A stretch of 64,000 nt of DNA. Source: Bremia lactucae. Its lineage: Eukaryota; Oomycota; Peronosporomycetes; Peronosporales; Peronosporaceae. Shown one piece after another: positions 29,887-41,836 of the stretch; the stretch's first letter is position 1, and every line of letters begins with the position of its first letter. The translations under genes and the position numbers were made by a program. The DNA is taken from assembly GCF_004359215.1 (NCBI RefSeq), contig NC_090616.1, positions 1,036,769 through 1,100,768 on the forward strand, given 5' to 3'. Under the pieces are notes generated by a model, which saw only the letters and a program-made list of their open reading frames with translations, did no database searches and was not told the DNA's origin.

Positions 29887-29986
29887 NNNNNNNNNNNNNN
29901 NNNNNNNNNNNNNNNNNNNNNNNNNNNNNNNNNNNNNNNNNNNNNNNNNNNNNNNNNNNNNNNNNNNNNNNNNNNNNNNNNNNNNN
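29887..29986. other. Assembly gap (100 N)
   Basis: Exactly 100 N, at the junction between a host-like gene and repetitive gypsy sequence, where assemblies commonly break. Confidence 0.95.
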
Positions 29987-31450
29987 TACGAGTGTCAGAG
30001 GAATTTTGGTGGCCACATCTATATAGATGGGTGGCCAACTATATTTGCTCTTGCGAACAGTGAGCGCATTAAGCCTGCACCGTCCAGCAGTGCGCTACTG
30101 AAGCCGTTACCGATTCCAACCAACTGTTGGAAGTCAGTAAGTCTGGACTTCATGTTTGGCATGCCGCCGAATCATAAGGGTCGGACACGGCTTGTCGTCG
30201 TTGTAGACAGACTGAGCAAGATGGTGCATTTGGCACCATGTAAGACATCGATCATAGGCAAGGAGGCAGCTCTCTTGTTCCTGGATCATGTTTTCCGACT
30301 ACATGCGATGCCCCAGTCCACAGTATTGGACCGGGATTCACGTTTTACGTCTGGTTTTTGGCGACATGTGTTCGAGCTGCTTCGTAGCAAGCTCCACATG
30401 TCGACCGCAGATCATCCCCAGACCGATGGCAAAACAGAACGTGCCAATCGGGTCGTGGCGGATGTCTTGCGCACTATAACAACTCCCAAAGAGTGGAGCA
30501 AGCAATTGCCCTTTGTGAAGTTCGCTATAAATAACAGAGTCCACGCCAAAACGGGTGAGACACCGTTTTATATTAACAGACTGCGCCATCCTTGGACGCC
30601 AGTCTCGTTTGTGCGCAGCCCGATTCTTAGTGGGGGACGGCCCCTCGCTATGCTCGGTGGGAAAGGGGGACATAGTTTCGTCAATATGAAGATGCCCCAT
30701 GAGGGTTTCATCTCAAAGACTAAACTTTGCCCTAGTGACCCTGCCAGTTTAGCAGTGGCCAATAATACTGCACCTTATGACCGACCTCTTGGCGTTATTA
30801 TAGGCGACTTTGATGCTAAAAGCGTGAGCTAGGCTCAACGCTTTATGGATGAGCGATTCGCCATCAAACGTAAAGTCCGTGACGCGATGGCAAGCGCACA
30901 GGACAAGCAAAAAGAATATGCGGACCGAAATGGTCGCAAAATAATGAAACTTTTTAGAGTGGGTGAAAAAGTACTATTAAGTACTGCTACCCTACCAATA
31001 AAATGCATTTTTTGTACTACCTAAAAGTACTACGAAGTTGTTGCCGCGTTACATTGGGCCCTTTACGGTGGTAGAAGAGGTTGAAGGCCTAAATTATTGG
31101 CTCACCTTCCCCCGTATTTGAAGACGCATCCCGTATTTTACGTGGGTCGTCTGAAAAGATATGTAGACCCAAATGAGGTCAGTAACCCTCATCCGTTTAA
31201 GTTGACCGATAGTGACGTCGACTGTCGATCAGGTAAGGGGGACGGAGAAGGCGATTAACTTTCAGCCGAATGACTCCTCCCACCACGAAAAGGACTCGGA
31301 GAGCGAGGGATACCACACCCGTAATGCGGGTCCTTCAGCATCAACTTCTCCAGGATGTCAAGCCGATGCTTCAGGCGTTCACAATCCTGACGATACTTCG
31401 CGCGGACATCCTTAAGATCCGAGGTCAGTCGCAACATTTGACTTTTGAGA
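29987..31450 (+). pseudogene. Family B pol copy 1: integrase and C-terminal tail
   Basis: The segment starts in the integrase zinc-binding region (TSVRGI...WWPHLYRWV in broken frame). A 226-residue open frame (30,152-30,832) then holds the core: VVVVDRLSKMVHLAPCKTS, MPQSTVLDRDSRFTSGFW, STADHPQTDGKTERANRVV and FAINNRVHAKTGETPFYINR. The catalytic D, D and E are present. The GPY-type tail follows at 31,030-31,160 (LPRYIGPFTVVEEVEGL-like, then PVFYVGRLKRYVDP), with frameshifts. Its end overlaps an opposite-strand reading frame. It is preceded by an assembly gap. Confidence 0.8.
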
Positions 31451-32678
31451 TTCACAATACGTCGTTCAGAAGCGCTTTACGCCTGCGACAGAACGGATGA
31501 AGATATGACAGCCGCAAGTAGGTGGGCGAGATCGCCACTCCTATCGGACGCCGCCTGCACTGATGAATGCGGGTGAGAACCAACGCTTTCTTGTTGGAAG
31601 GTTGCTTGCCCACCGCTTCGTGAGGCAAAGGTATTAGATCCTCGTCCGATGTAGAGGTAACCCGAAGAGTTTCGACACTTGGGAACCGATCGATACCCTA
31701 CATTTTTGACGGGCCCGGCTCGGCGTGCATATGAAAAGGAGCACCAGCTGAAGCCTCTTCGCTTGTCTCAAATGGACTAGCATAAGCAGCGTAGTGAGAA
31801 GAATTACAGGGGATACAGTACCGCCCATTATTTCTTTCAACGCAAGCGAGCAAATTTAATTCGCTGCGACCGCTGTTTCATCGCATCGGAATGCGGAAGA
31901 ATGCGGCGCGTGAATTCCACCTCGTATTAGGGCGTTTCATGAAAGCACAACACGCCCGGGATCGGGGAAATACGTCCAAGCGATTCCCCCTGGGGCCTCC
32001 ATGCATCATAGACGCCATAATAATAATGTGCGTCTACAATAGCCTGCGCTAGGAGCGAGGCTCTCGTCCCGTTGGCACGAGGCCATTGAGATAGAGGGGG
32101 CAAAATTGTATATTACCCAACACATAGCCACGTTCTGGCTTGCGACACCGACTGAGCACGTTCACGTGTCGTCAGCGGATCTTTAGGCTCATAATCTTCT
32201 ACGTCAGAACCATTATGGATAATGGTCTTAGCGATAGGCGCTGTGGTGTTATCCAACGGAGATACGGCTGCACCTTTATGTGCAGCGCTCTCATTATCTG
32301 TCGCTGCGCGTTCTAGTGCAGACGACGAGACAGCATTCGTAAATGCTGCTCTCTCCATGGTGTGAGTCATGAGAGAAGTTTGTATGGGCAATAATGCGCC
32401 ATCATCCTTCCTATTAGATCGTTGTCCGCATCACTAATATGAGGTGACGGCAACGTTTTCGAATCATAGTAGTCAACAAAGAACGACGAATCGACGTCCT
32501 CACTGTCAGAGTGGGATAATTCCTTAAGCCCGGTTGATGCGACAGCAGCAGTAGCTGTCGGTGCTTCGACTAAGGCAATAAACGCTGCCGGCATGTTAAC
32601 GCGGCGCGTGCGCTTCGCTTGTGGTTGAGTCGGTGTCTTCGCAGACGACCCATCAACGTTGCCTATCTAAGGTGGCAT
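31255..32678 (-). pseudogene. Family B antisense ORF, copy 1
   Basis: Starts at the ATG at 32,678, about 120 bp inside the polypurine tract, and reads leftward toward pol. The N-terminus has a Lys/Arg/Thr/Pro-rich stretch (AKTPTQPQAKRTRRVNMPAA), then DSEDVDSSFFVDYYDS, then TTRERAQSVSQ. The C-terminus is helical (MNLKSQMLRLTSDLKDVRAK, RLKHRLDILEKLML) and ends in RSPSPFRGGRSHSAES at 31,255, inside the 3' end of pol. It carries an early stop and frameshifts. It matches copy 2 (61,190-62,653) and copy 3 (41,715-42,165). The function is unknown. Confidence 0.6.
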
Positions 32679-32794
32679 GTTAGGCTCCGTGTAAGACATA
32701 GGTAGCACGAGTGAATGAGAGAACTAAGCGGCGCGTAAAGCAACTCGCTGTTCTTCTTTCCTCTTCAATAAATTTCAAAATGTAAATTCGTTTA

Positions 32795-32805
32795 TTAGGG
32801 GGGGG
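32795..32805 (+). promoter_or_regulatory. Polypurine tract of family B copy 1
   Basis: TTA followed by a run of eight or nine G directly before TGTAACGGGC. Confidence 0.65.
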
Positions 32806-33308
32806 TGTAACGGGCTAAAGTTGCCCTGATGGTACACAGTCCCCATCAATTACACTTTGTGTACTTAACGGGATGGTCAATAACTCAAATAAAATAATTA
32901 GAACTACCCTTGTGTATGTATTGCACATAGGTGCATTGACATTAGAGGGGATGACGGCTAGCGTCATCCGTTTCGCGAGGTATCTAGAAAGATACGCTCA
33001 CAATACATATTAGTGTTATCTACAAAGAGAACTTTTTATGAATGGTTACAATAGCTGTTTATATTTAATACGATTTAATATAAATCAGTCTGAAAACTAC
33101 TTCCTACTTAGAAAGAGCGCACGAGGAGTCGGATCACCGCTCCCGTGACAACACTTTACAAGAGTACTTAGTGCGTGGGGTGAGGACACTAAGGCGCCCA
33201 CCACAACTACTTCACGGCACACGAGAGTAGACGGTCAAACCGCTTCCTCGCTGTGCTAGGATGTGTGCTTAAGTAGAGCGTGGCCGCATTATGACGTGTC
33301 CGCCTACA
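32806..33308 (+). repeat. Family B 3' LTR, apparently full length (503 bp)
   Basis: Runs TGTAACGGGCTAAAG...TGTCCGCCTACA. It is preceded by a polypurine tract and aligns with the LTRs at 1,556, 37,256 and 62,786. Confidence 0.75.
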
Positions 33309-33545
33309 ATTTATTTTAACACAAATAAAGTTCAGTTTCTTTTTGATCTAAACAGCGCGTCGTGCTATTCTAAGGCTTGCGTTTTCGATCACTTGAAGCA
33401 CCAAGCATTCCTAAGGTAAATAGATACGCTTGTGCACTAGTTGGCGCTTGGCTCTACGAACCACTGATTCTGTTAAGCTAGGGCTCATTAAGCCATACGA
33501 GCTTGTAATGCTCGATGAGTTGTTACCCTTAAAAATACTTTATAA
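33309..33545 (+). repeat. Family C LTR fragment
   Basis: Aligns with 12,010-12,230 and 43,550-43,740 (blocks TTTTGATC, CCTAAGG, CACTAGTT, CTACGAAC). Neither end is preserved. Confidence 0.6.
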
Positions 33546-34217
33546 ATAAAAGGAAGTGTTAATGGTAAATTCGGAAGTGAGTATATTTTATGTCCTTAGT
33601 TTGCTAGTTGGATGCTACCTCTAGCTAATCGCTTTACCTTCTTTGAACTCGGACCGTGTAATATGCTATTTACACCTTGTAAGAAGAATCTTACCAAATG
33701 CAATGACAATATAAATTATGGAAGGGTACGTGACCTCGGGAAAGCGAGGCTCTGGTGAGCTGTAAACACCAGTAACCGGATTCAACTTTACCATTGTGCC
33801 AAGTTTTTTCAGAACGCCAAATCTTAGCGCCTTGACCACTGGGTAGTGTGCGATGGTCACGTTCCGTGTACTTCCACATTTCATATCCACTTCATGCAGC
33901 TTTGACAGCAATGTACGGAAAGCATAATTTTCAACGAGTTAATTCTACTTAGTTTTACGAAACTCGTTAATTGAAAAAATCTTTTTCTAACCTAAGGAAC
34001 GATTTGCTCCGCGAAACGATATAAATTATGCAAAGCGACGTTAGCAGGACTCGCAGAGTAAGAATTAGGTTTCGAATGCGTTCGTTGGCCCTTATTTTCT
34101 CTTATTGCTTAGCAATCCTACATTCTAACCACGGCTGTGACTTTGGATCCTGGCGTAAGTTCAATATGTGTCCTCAGCTAACTTTAACGCACCAACACCT
34201 TCAAAATATCTGAGCAA
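33546..34217. other. Unassigned sequence
   Basis: A coding-like minus-strand piece lies at 33,666-33,911 (81 residues) but no family was recognised. Confidence 0.3.
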
Positions 34218-34634
34218 TGTGACGAGGCACTGCCGACTTGTACTACTACAGTACAAGTCCTCTTCGCACTGCTTTAGTGCGAGTGGTACCTCACGTCACT
34301 TCAACGTGCAGAGGAAGACTCTCTTCAAGAACGCTTGCTTTAAAGAGCGTTAAATGTAAACTGATTTCAATATAATTATGTTCTTCTGTTTCTATCTATT
34401 TAATACTAACTTAATCATGTACTAATACAAAATATGTAATAAAGTCTTATCTGTCTCTCTCTGCGCGCGTCCAGAGCTGACTGGACCGCGAAGCAAGTTG
34501 ATATAATGACCTAAATCTACCAATGGATAAGCTTTCCGAATATTAAATATTCTACAAATAAAATCTACCTTTTAGATATTACTTAATTAACAACCTTTAA
34601 GTGTTAGTTTCATGTAACTTTACACCCCGTTACA
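34218..34634 (-). repeat. Family D LTR (copy 2), minus orientation
   Basis: In element sense it starts TGTAACGGGGTGTAAAG (34,634) and ends near GCCTCGTCACA (34,218), parallel to GCCTTGTTACA in the copy at 44,418-44,929. Confidence 0.6.
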
Positions 34635-34647
34635 TCACCCCTCCCCT
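34635..34647 (-). promoter_or_regulatory. Polypurine tract of family D copy 2
   Basis: AGGGGAGGGGTGA in element sense immediately before TGTAACGGGG. This orients the element to the minus strand, so the plus-strand frame to the right is antisense. Confidence 0.6.
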
Positions 34648-34957
34648 AAACGACAATCACTCTGACTGTCATTATATAGAGGGGCCGCTATAAGATTACT
34701 TAATAAAAAACGATGTTGATTGGTCAAAAACATCATTTTTAATTCAGTCGCATGGTCGACAAGTCCATGCGTTGTGCGAATAGTGCGGCGTCTTCGGCTA
34801 CGGTACATGCATTCGCGGGCGACGCATTATTGCCTCTTGCGTAAGACGTTTTGTCTGCCGTTGTATCATCTTCTCCCGCAACACTAAATGTTGCGGGTGC
34901 ACGTGATTAATCACCACGTGAGTGCGACATCTCTTTGGAGTTGACTTTTAATGCGAG

Positions 34958-36312
34958 TTGGACGAAATGGCCGACTCGGGAAGACTAGAACAGTCGCCTG
35001 ATCATCGTCAGGCGGCTGACTATGAGCCTTCGAATAAGGGGGATCAATCATTTAGACGCGCTGGTAGCATTCGCTATAACATGTTCGGTTCCGACGATGA
35101 AGATGATTCCTCATCGCCAGCACCGTCCCCCCTGCCGTCACCCGCACTTATATCTGTGGATGGTGGTGACGATGAGGTAAGCCATCGTAAAAAGTTCTTG
35201 TGGTACCCCTGGTTCAGTGGGTACCACTCAGGGGAGCGTAGACAGTGAAACGTCTCGTCTTGCCCCTGAAAAAGGCTAGTCAATAGCTTGTCTGGAGAGA
35301 GACTACTCCTCACAATAAATGTCCTTTATTTATTTCGATAAAGCTACATGGCCTTGATCCCAGCGGGAAGAACTTTCGCGCTGAGAAAGATTTTTATCTC
35401 AATACTTGTTTCAAGCATCGATGGTATAATGGGAACAATAAGCGAGATAAAGTCTTGCTTATGCAAGCCTGGAGCGCGTTCATTCGCAATGTCAAAGACA
35501 TTCGACGCGAAGCCTGGCTTCAACGACTTTATCGCGATTCGCGTTAAGCTTGAGAAATGAACTCCAACCGGTGCAAAGTATAAATTACATCGGCTGTCAC
35601 TTGAGACAGGACTTCGAGGCCTCACATGGGGTGATCCCTGTCCGTGTTTCGTCGACAACACTAAACGAATGAAAGGGGATGTGTATTCCCTTTATTCGCT
35701 TTGGGGAAGGGCTCGCATCTCTAACTAGATGCCCGATGCAATTGACATTTTGCAATCAATTTTCAGGCACCGAGAAGCGCGTATTTTCCGATGGACCTTC
35801 CAATTCATCGAATGGGTCTCGTCATACTGACGGACGAGGCTCTCAACGTCAACAACCAGCTGGGAACGAGGCTCCCAGCTGTCATGCGAAGGTGAATACC
35901 GCACCAGCGAACCAGATAACTCGTTCATTACCCCTTCACATCACAGTGGTGATAAATACGTTCCACAAGGAAACTTTAACCACCGTGGGAATCACCAATG
36001 GTTGTGGCGGAGGAGAAATTTTTTGATCCGACCTGTGTGTCGGATCTAGAGTCGAATATTGACAAACTCGACCACTTCCTCCATGAATCAGAGGAGGGTC
36101 TTAATAACGAGCGCGGTAAGCGTCCCTCGTTGGAGCAGACGGTGCAGGTGCATTATTTCGAAAGGTTGGAAGGCCGTTCAAAGAGTGCATACTGTATGTT
36201 GATGTACGAACGGAAGTATCATCCAGAACTCATACGTTTCGCACGCTGGTTCGTGCTATCACCCTTCGGGAAGGGATTCCTCGTGCTGGGCATCTTTGTC
36301 CCAGCAGGGACC
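34958..36312 (+). pseudogene. Family D antisense ORF, copy 2
   Basis: The open N-terminal part (34,958-35,248) is acidic and Ser/Pro-rich (FGSDDEDDSSSPAPSPLPSP). After frameshifts the central conserved motif appears (about 35,560-35,660: YKLHRLSLETGLRGLTWGDP, CPC), followed by a stretch equivalent to the copy at 46.1-46.35 kb (WERGSQLSCEGEYRTSEP at about 35,860). The final open part (35,998-36,321) includes DLESNIDKLDHFLHESEEGL, probably coiled coil. It ends at a junction with a B gag on the other strand. It lies next to a minus-oriented LTR and polypurine tract. The function is unknown. Confidence 0.5.
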
Positions 36313-37234
36313 CTGGCATAGCAGTGAGCCATCATATGGCTGCGCTTGCCGCATTTATAGCAGACAATGTCTGCATTGTTAAACTCAATGGGAGTGGTAT
36401 CTGACCTCTCGACCGACGTCTTATATCAAGCTATCGCCGAGGCACTGTTGTAGGATCGCTCCTCAACCAAGGCAATTTGGCTTGCCTACGCGAAGTAACC
36501 TCTGCAAAAGTGCAAGAGATGCGTTCGCTGTCGGCGTCCATTACTATAGGTCCAATTCCGGAGCACATTAATATGCCCACGTTCATGAACAGTCTACGGC
36601 ATGGCCCTTTGCGACAGGCCGTTTTCAGAAAGGTGCAGTCAACAATGGAAGGTCGCGAATCTTTGTCTTAAAAGATTCCCCATGTAGGGAACGCCTTAAC
36701 GTCCGCCATAAGCGCCGAATAAGCCCACTCTCAGGCCTTACCAAGCAAGATGCGATATGGCGTACGACACCATCCGGCTGACGTCCTCGATGAGCTGCGC
36801 GACACCGCATTGCTCCACGGCTAAAAGTCAGTGGACAATCGTGTGCGCTGCAGTTCCATCGCATTCGTGCTTGGACAGCAGAGAGCCGCGTCCGAGGCAC
36901 AAAGTGATATGCCGCGGAGTCCGTCACTCAGACTCAGGATGAGCTGCGGCATGAGCAGGTTCGGAGCGAGGCTCTCAACAAGACTGTTGAGATGCTCTCT
37001 GCCCGGCTGCATCAGCCGAAGCCCATTCGGATTGACCCGACCAAGCTCCTCAAACTGCTTCAACTGAGCAACATGTTGCTTAGGAGGATTGCCAAAGAGC
37101 CTGACCGGGGCTTGTTCACCAAGTCCCTGCGCCAAGGGCTCTGCCACCTCCCGACGACGTTCGGAGAGGTGTCAAAATGAGCCCAATCGATATTGAGACT
37201 CATCCACGAACTCGCTCAGAGATGCGGGTCGTGG
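36313..37234 (-). pseudogene. Family B gag with intact CCHC zinc knuckle
   Basis: Reading from the right: AQGLGEQAPVRLFGNPPKQH, VAQLKQFEELGRVNPNGLRL, LLMPQLILSLSDGLRG, and near 36,330-36,400 the zinc knuckle CYKCGKRSHMMAHC in the C-x2-C-x4-H-x4-C arrangement. It lies beside a primer-binding site and B LTR, so it is the sense gag of family B. Frameshifts are present. Confidence 0.75.
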
Positions 37235-37254
37235 AAGGATTTCAAGGCTACCAA
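37235..37254 (-). promoter_or_regulatory. Primer-binding site of a family B element
   Basis: TTGGTAGCCTTGAAATCC in element sense directly after the LTR end, matching the site at 1,535-1,555. Confidence 0.6.
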
Positions 37255-37255
37255 G

Positions 37256-37552
37256 TGTAGGCGGGCCCGTCGTAATGCGGCCACGCTCTACTCAAGCACA
37301 CACCTTAGTACAGCAAGGAAGCCGCTTGACTGTCTTCTCCTACGTGCAGTGAGGAAGTTAGTGGGCGCCTCAGCGACCTCACCCAACGAACTATATGCCG
37401 ACTAAGTGACGTCACGGTGGCGGTAATCCACTTGCGCATTTGTGGACTAGGAAGTAGTTTCCAGAATAATTTTATATAATCGCATAAAATATTAATTCCT
37501 ATTTTGACCAAATTAATTCTGCCATCTCTGTAGACAGACACTCATATGTATT
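37256..37552 (-). repeat. Family B 5' LTR, truncated
   Basis: Reverse complement of the 3' half of the B LTR; cut at about 37,552 by the start of a plus-strand B pol fragment. Confidence 0.7.
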
Positions 37553-37559
37553 GCAACCC

Positions 37560-38100
37560 CTAAGTTCAGAATTATCGAGCAAATGAGTAACAGTGTCCCT
37601 GAGGTACGGAATTTTCGGACCTGAACCCTGCTTGTCTATAGCGCTCGAGTACGAGGCTATGACCAGGTGATGACTCTCTAGTGGATTCGGGTGCGGCACA
37701 ACATTTTGTAAAACTCGCGGCTCTAAAAAATGAGCTAGGCGATGTTTAAGTCGCTTTGTCAGGATGGCAAGCGAGAAGAGGCGACCGTTCGTTTAGCGAA
37801 CGGCGCTCCTATAGTCTGAAAGAGTTCAGGAAGAACTCGCCTTCAGCTTTAGTGACTTCTCTTGTAAAAAGAAGTTCACAGTGCTAGGAATGGAGAGTCC
37901 GTATGACCAAATCCTAGGCATGCCATGGTTGGCAAAGTACCAACCATGATAGACTGGAGTACGCACAGTTGCGAACTCTACGCAGGTCACCGGGAAGATG
38001 TGCTTCTGCGAGAGGCGTATGCAACTGATGTCGTTTCGAACGCAGTTGATGGTGCGCTGACGGGATGTCAAACGTCACCAATACCTACCAGCTCGTGGAG
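37560..38100 (+). pseudogene. Family B pol copy 3: aspartic protease
   Basis: LVDSGAAQHFVKLAALKNEL (about 37,680-37,735) has the catalytic D-S-G-A. The domain ends FTVLGMESPYDQILGMPWLA (about 37,870-37,930), the ILGMPWL signature of gypsy retropepsins. Frameshifts and stops interrupt it. Its 5' LTR and gag are missing because the copy starts at a junction with a minus-strand B LTR. Confidence 0.75.
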
Positions 38101-38640
38101 ACTAGGGTAGTGAAAAGGACGATGACAAGTAGTCATGCGTCCGAATGTCCTGCTCAGAGCCGAGAGCCTGTGGCAGTAGACGGCGAGATGACAGGAAGTC
38201 AAGCGTCGCATGAACCGGTACATTGGCTAGAGCCTGATGCGGTCGGCAGGGATGCGTCAGCCAGGAGAACAACAGCACCCGCTTTCCAGTCAAAGGTCGT
38301 GGTTTCTCGGAGAACGAGTCCCCGACTGATGAAGATGACTATTTGCATGTCAAAACGAGTGACATTTGGATCGGTCCCGTTTGAAGAGGACGCCTTCAAA
38401 CAAGTTGTTCGAGGCCGTCGAAGACAATATAGCGGAGGCATCCTTAGGTGAGGTTCTCCAGCAAGTCTTTAAATCTGCCGAAAAGATAGAAAATCTCCCG
38501 GAGGTGTCGTGTGATCTGTTGCTTGCCGAATTAAAGGGAGAAAGATCCACGAAATAGTCACACCAGTTCCAGAAGAGAACTTGGTGGACTGTTGCTCGTC
38601 ATCCACAATGGACGAGAGCGTCCTAGAAATCGACAAAAGG
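38101..38640 (+). pseudogene. Family B pol copy 3: protease to reverse transcriptase linker
   Basis: A partly open stretch (38,065-38,451) without a recognised domain, in the expected position of the variable linker. Confidence 0.4.
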
Positions 38641-38679
38641 AACGGTTCGCTGATCAACTGGGATGCCTTGAGAGACAGC

Positions 38680-39580
38680 TCTTTCTTTGAGGTTCTGTGA
38701 AAACATCGCGAAGTGTTCCCAGAAGAAGTGCCGAGTCGCCTGGTATCGGGCACGAAATTGACCTCGAACCTGGTACCAGGTATCGTGTGACCAGGCAATG
38801 GACGTTGCCGGAAGAACATGTCAATTAAATCGATGAATTCTTTGACAAGCGAGCCAAGGCAAAACATGTATGTGAGAGCAAGTCGCCTCACTGCAGCCCG
38901 ACCTTTTATATGAGTTAAGCCACAGGTGCATGGCGCGTGGTTCATGCATACAATAAGCTGAACATGAGTACATACCGGCGCAAACGCCAATCCCGCGGAA
39001 AGATGTTTTGTTGGACTCCATGAGGAGGTCAACTATCTTTCCTGCGTTGGGTTTCAAAGTTAAATACTATCAGGTATGTCCGACGTAGCCAAAATAGCAG
39101 TAACTACTTCAATAGGAATGCTTGGAAGTTGCTTGTGATGCCCAAGGTTTAAAAAAACGCACCAGCGACATTCAATCTAGTGGTGGCTCGCGTGATGCGT
39201 CAGCACCATGCCTACGCGCCCCACTACTTTAAAAATGTATTCGTGCATAGTAGGGCCGAGGACGGGCTGAACGAAATAGAGTCGCACAAGCGTAATTTAG
39301 ACGCTGTGTTGCAGACTCTGCAGGATGCTCAATTGTACGTCAACTTGCAATAGTGCGTCATAGGGATCTCCTAGACACCTGTACTGGGCTGCATCTTAGG
39401 TACACATGGTGTACGAGCAGAACCAGACAAGATAAAATTGGCAAAGGAATGGCCAATCCTATGACATGTGAAGGATTTGCGACACTTCCTAGAGTTCGCT
39501 AATTACTTGTATAAGTATAGCAAGAATTAGGCGGAGTGAACTAAAACATTGTGTGACCTCCTTAAAAGGACGCAAAATGG
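38680..39580 (+). pseudogene. Family B pol copy 3: reverse transcriptase with lost catalytic pair
   Basis: HREVFPEEVPS then GTRYRVTRQWTLPEEHV opens the domain; CESKSPHCSPTFY and IVHAYNKLN-like blocks follow, then ARVMRQHHAYAPHYF and VFVHSRAEDGLNEIESHKRN. The catalytic YFDD motif reads YFKN here (about 39,224-39,235), so both Asp are changed. Several stops are also present. Confidence 0.75.
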
Positions 39581-39599
39581 GTTTAGTTAAAAGAACAAG

Positions 39600-40110
39600 A
39601 AGAAGCGTTCACATCAGTGAAACAGTCTGTTGTAGAGGCGTTGGTCCTGGCATTGCCAGACGCGAATAAGCTCTTTAGCGTCGTCTTCGATGCAAGCAAT
39701 TTGCACTCGGCAGCGCGCTCATGCAAAAGGATGACGACGGCGTTGACCATGTCATTTCTTATCTGTCTCTGCTTTTAAAAAAGTCGCAAAAATGAATTAC
39801 CTTGTACATGACAAAGAGCTACTTTTTATAACGTATGCTCTTGTCAAGTTTCGAGTGCACATATTGGGCACCGAACTCTTTGTGGTTTATTCGGATCACG
39901 CATCACTGCGTAGCGCAATAAACTCACCGCACCTCTCGCCTAGAATGGCAAGATAGCTTACATTCTTCTCTAACTTTTATTTCAAAGTTGAATACAAGCC
40001 GGGAAGTCGATGTATTGGCTGGCGCATTGTCGCGCAGACAAGACTTCGAGGTAGGACACCAGGATAGTGTGTTTAGTGCGAAAGAACAATCTGAACCGTC
40101 AACGTTGACA
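39600..40110 (+). pseudogene. Family B pol copy 3: RNase H
   Basis: Contains MNYLVHDKELLFITYALVKF, RVHILGTELFVVYSDHASLR and SAINSPHLSPRMAR, then FKVEYKPGSR. The first acidic block is frame-broken. From 39,630 the sequence appears identical to 59,209 onward. Confidence 0.8.
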
Positions 40111-40189
40111 GCCATTAAAGCCCACCACGAGCGAGCTCGTTATGCTTTGATATTTTAAGAGACCTTCAGTCAGGACGAACATTGTCGCC

Positions 40190-41320
40190 TGCTGTTGGAT
40201 CACTTCGGCGGACATAAGGTAACCCTTCCGTCACACCTGAAGGCTAAGTTATATCGCTTTAGCTATAACGATTTTCTGTTATGGCGTCAGCTGTCACCTT
40301 GTGATCCCTTGAGAACCTATGTGCCTCATGACATAGGTCTCAAGCTGATGATCCATTACAAGCTCCATGATGCGCTATCGAGTAGAAATCTGGTCCGTGA
40401 AAATACATTCTTACGAGTGTCAGACAAATCTTGGTGGTCACATTTATATAGATGGGTGGCCAATGTTCGCTCTTGCGAACAGTGTCAGCGCGTTAAGCCT
40501 GCACCGTCCAGCAGTGCGCCGCTGAAGCCGCTTCCGATTCCACCATATTTATGGAAGTCAGTAAGTCTGGACTTCATGTTTGGCATGCCGCCCGATCATA
40601 AGGGTCGGACAGGGCTAGTCGTCTTTGTAGATAGACCGAGCAAGATGGTGCATTTAGCACCATGTAAGACATAGATCTCAGGCAAGGAGGCAGCTCTCTT
40701 GATCCTGAATCATGTATACTGACTACACGGGATGCTCGAATCCATAGTGTCGGACCGGGATCCTCGTTTTACGTCTGTTTTTTGGGAGATGTGTTTGAGC
40801 TGCTTGGTAGCAAGCTCCACATGTCGACCGCAGATCATCCCCAGACGGATGGCCAAACAGAACGCGCTAATCGGGTCGTGGCGGATGTCTTGCGCACTAT
40901 AGCAGCTCCCAAAGAGTGGAGCAAGCAATTGCCCTTTGTGGAGTGCGCTATAAACAACAGTGCCCACGCCAGTACGGGTGAGACACCGATATATATTAAC
41001 GGACTACGCCATCCTCGGACGCCAGTCTCGTTTGTGCGCAGCCCGATTCTTAGTGGGGGAGGGCCCCTCACTATGCTCGGTGCGAAAGAGGGACATAGCT
41101 TCGTCAATATGACGATGACCCGCGAGGGTATCATCTCAACGACGAAACTTGCCTTAGTGACCCTGCCGGGTTGGCAGTGGTCAGTATGTAGTCACGGCAA
41201 GGAATGCATGTGCTCTCACACAATAGCGATGTTTCGTTGCTTACAACTACGTCCTACGAACGATTCCGGCGATGTCATAGGCGAGTTGAATGCTAAAAGC
41301 CTGAGCGAGGCTTAACACTT
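40190..41320 (+). pseudogene. Family B pol copy 3: integrase
   Basis: The open stretch 40,195-40,674 holds the N-terminal region (DHFGGHKVTLPSHLKAKLYR, RVSDKSWWSHLYRWVANVRS, CEQCQRVKPAPSSSAPL) and enters the core (SVSLDFMFGMPPDHKG). A stop follows PCKT. The second part (40,782-41,315) has STADHPQTDGQTERANRVV with the catalytic Glu and CAINNSAHASTGETPIYING. The middle catalytic Asp (SDRD) is frame-shifted. Confidence 0.8.
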
Positions 41321-41479
41321 TGTGGATGAGCGATTAGCCATCCCACGAAAAGTCCGTGACCGTGGCGCAACGGCAAGCGCACAAGATAAACAAAAGAATG
41401 CTGACTGAAATGGTCGCAAAAATAATGAATGCTTAAGTGTTCGACATAAAGTACTGTTAAGTACTGTTACTCTACCTAA

Positions 41480-41836
41480 AATCGCAATTTTTGTACTACC
41501 TGGGGGTACTTAAAATTATTGCTACGTTACATTGGGCCATTTACTGTGGTCGAGAAGGTCAAAGACCTAAATTATAGGCTCACCCTCCCGCCATATATGA
41601 AGATGCACCCCGTCTTTTACGTGGGTCGTCTCAAACGGTATGTGGACCCAGATGAGGTCACATATTCCCATCAGTCTAAGGAGACTGTTGGTGACACCGA
41701 CCATGGGTTCAGTATTAAACAGATGGGGGAAATGAGGAAGGCGAAAGACTTGCCTCCGACCTTCTCTTCCCATGAGAACGTAACGGACTCGGAGAGCGAG
41801 AGATACCACGCGCGTAATACGGTTCCTCAGCATTAA
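41480..41836 (+). pseudogene. Family B pol copy 3: C-terminal GPY-type tail
   Basis: Reads MLRYIGPFTVVEKVKDLNYR, LTLPPYMKMHPVFYVGRLKR and YVDPDEVTY. It ends in an acidic/Ser-rich tail (SESERYHARNTVPQH) with a stop at 41,834-41,836, after overlapping the opposite-strand frame. This is the best preserved pol terminus in the window. Confidence 0.8.

Noticed and set aside
29777..30038. Frames running through the second N gap
   Set aside because: The reading frame across unknown bases is meaningless.
34958..36312. Family D plus-strand region as an ordinary sense gag
   Set aside because: Position beside an LTR suggests gag, but the purine tract and LTR start orient the elements to the other strand, and in the 44.4-51.1 kb copy pol lies opposite. 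Family C and B gags look different. I keep sense gag as the main alternative.
37826..39032. Long minus-strand frames over the family B protease and reverse transcriptase (for example 187 codons at 38,469-39,032)
   Set aside because: They are antisense shadows of the plus-strand pol, and their sequence shows no independent domain.
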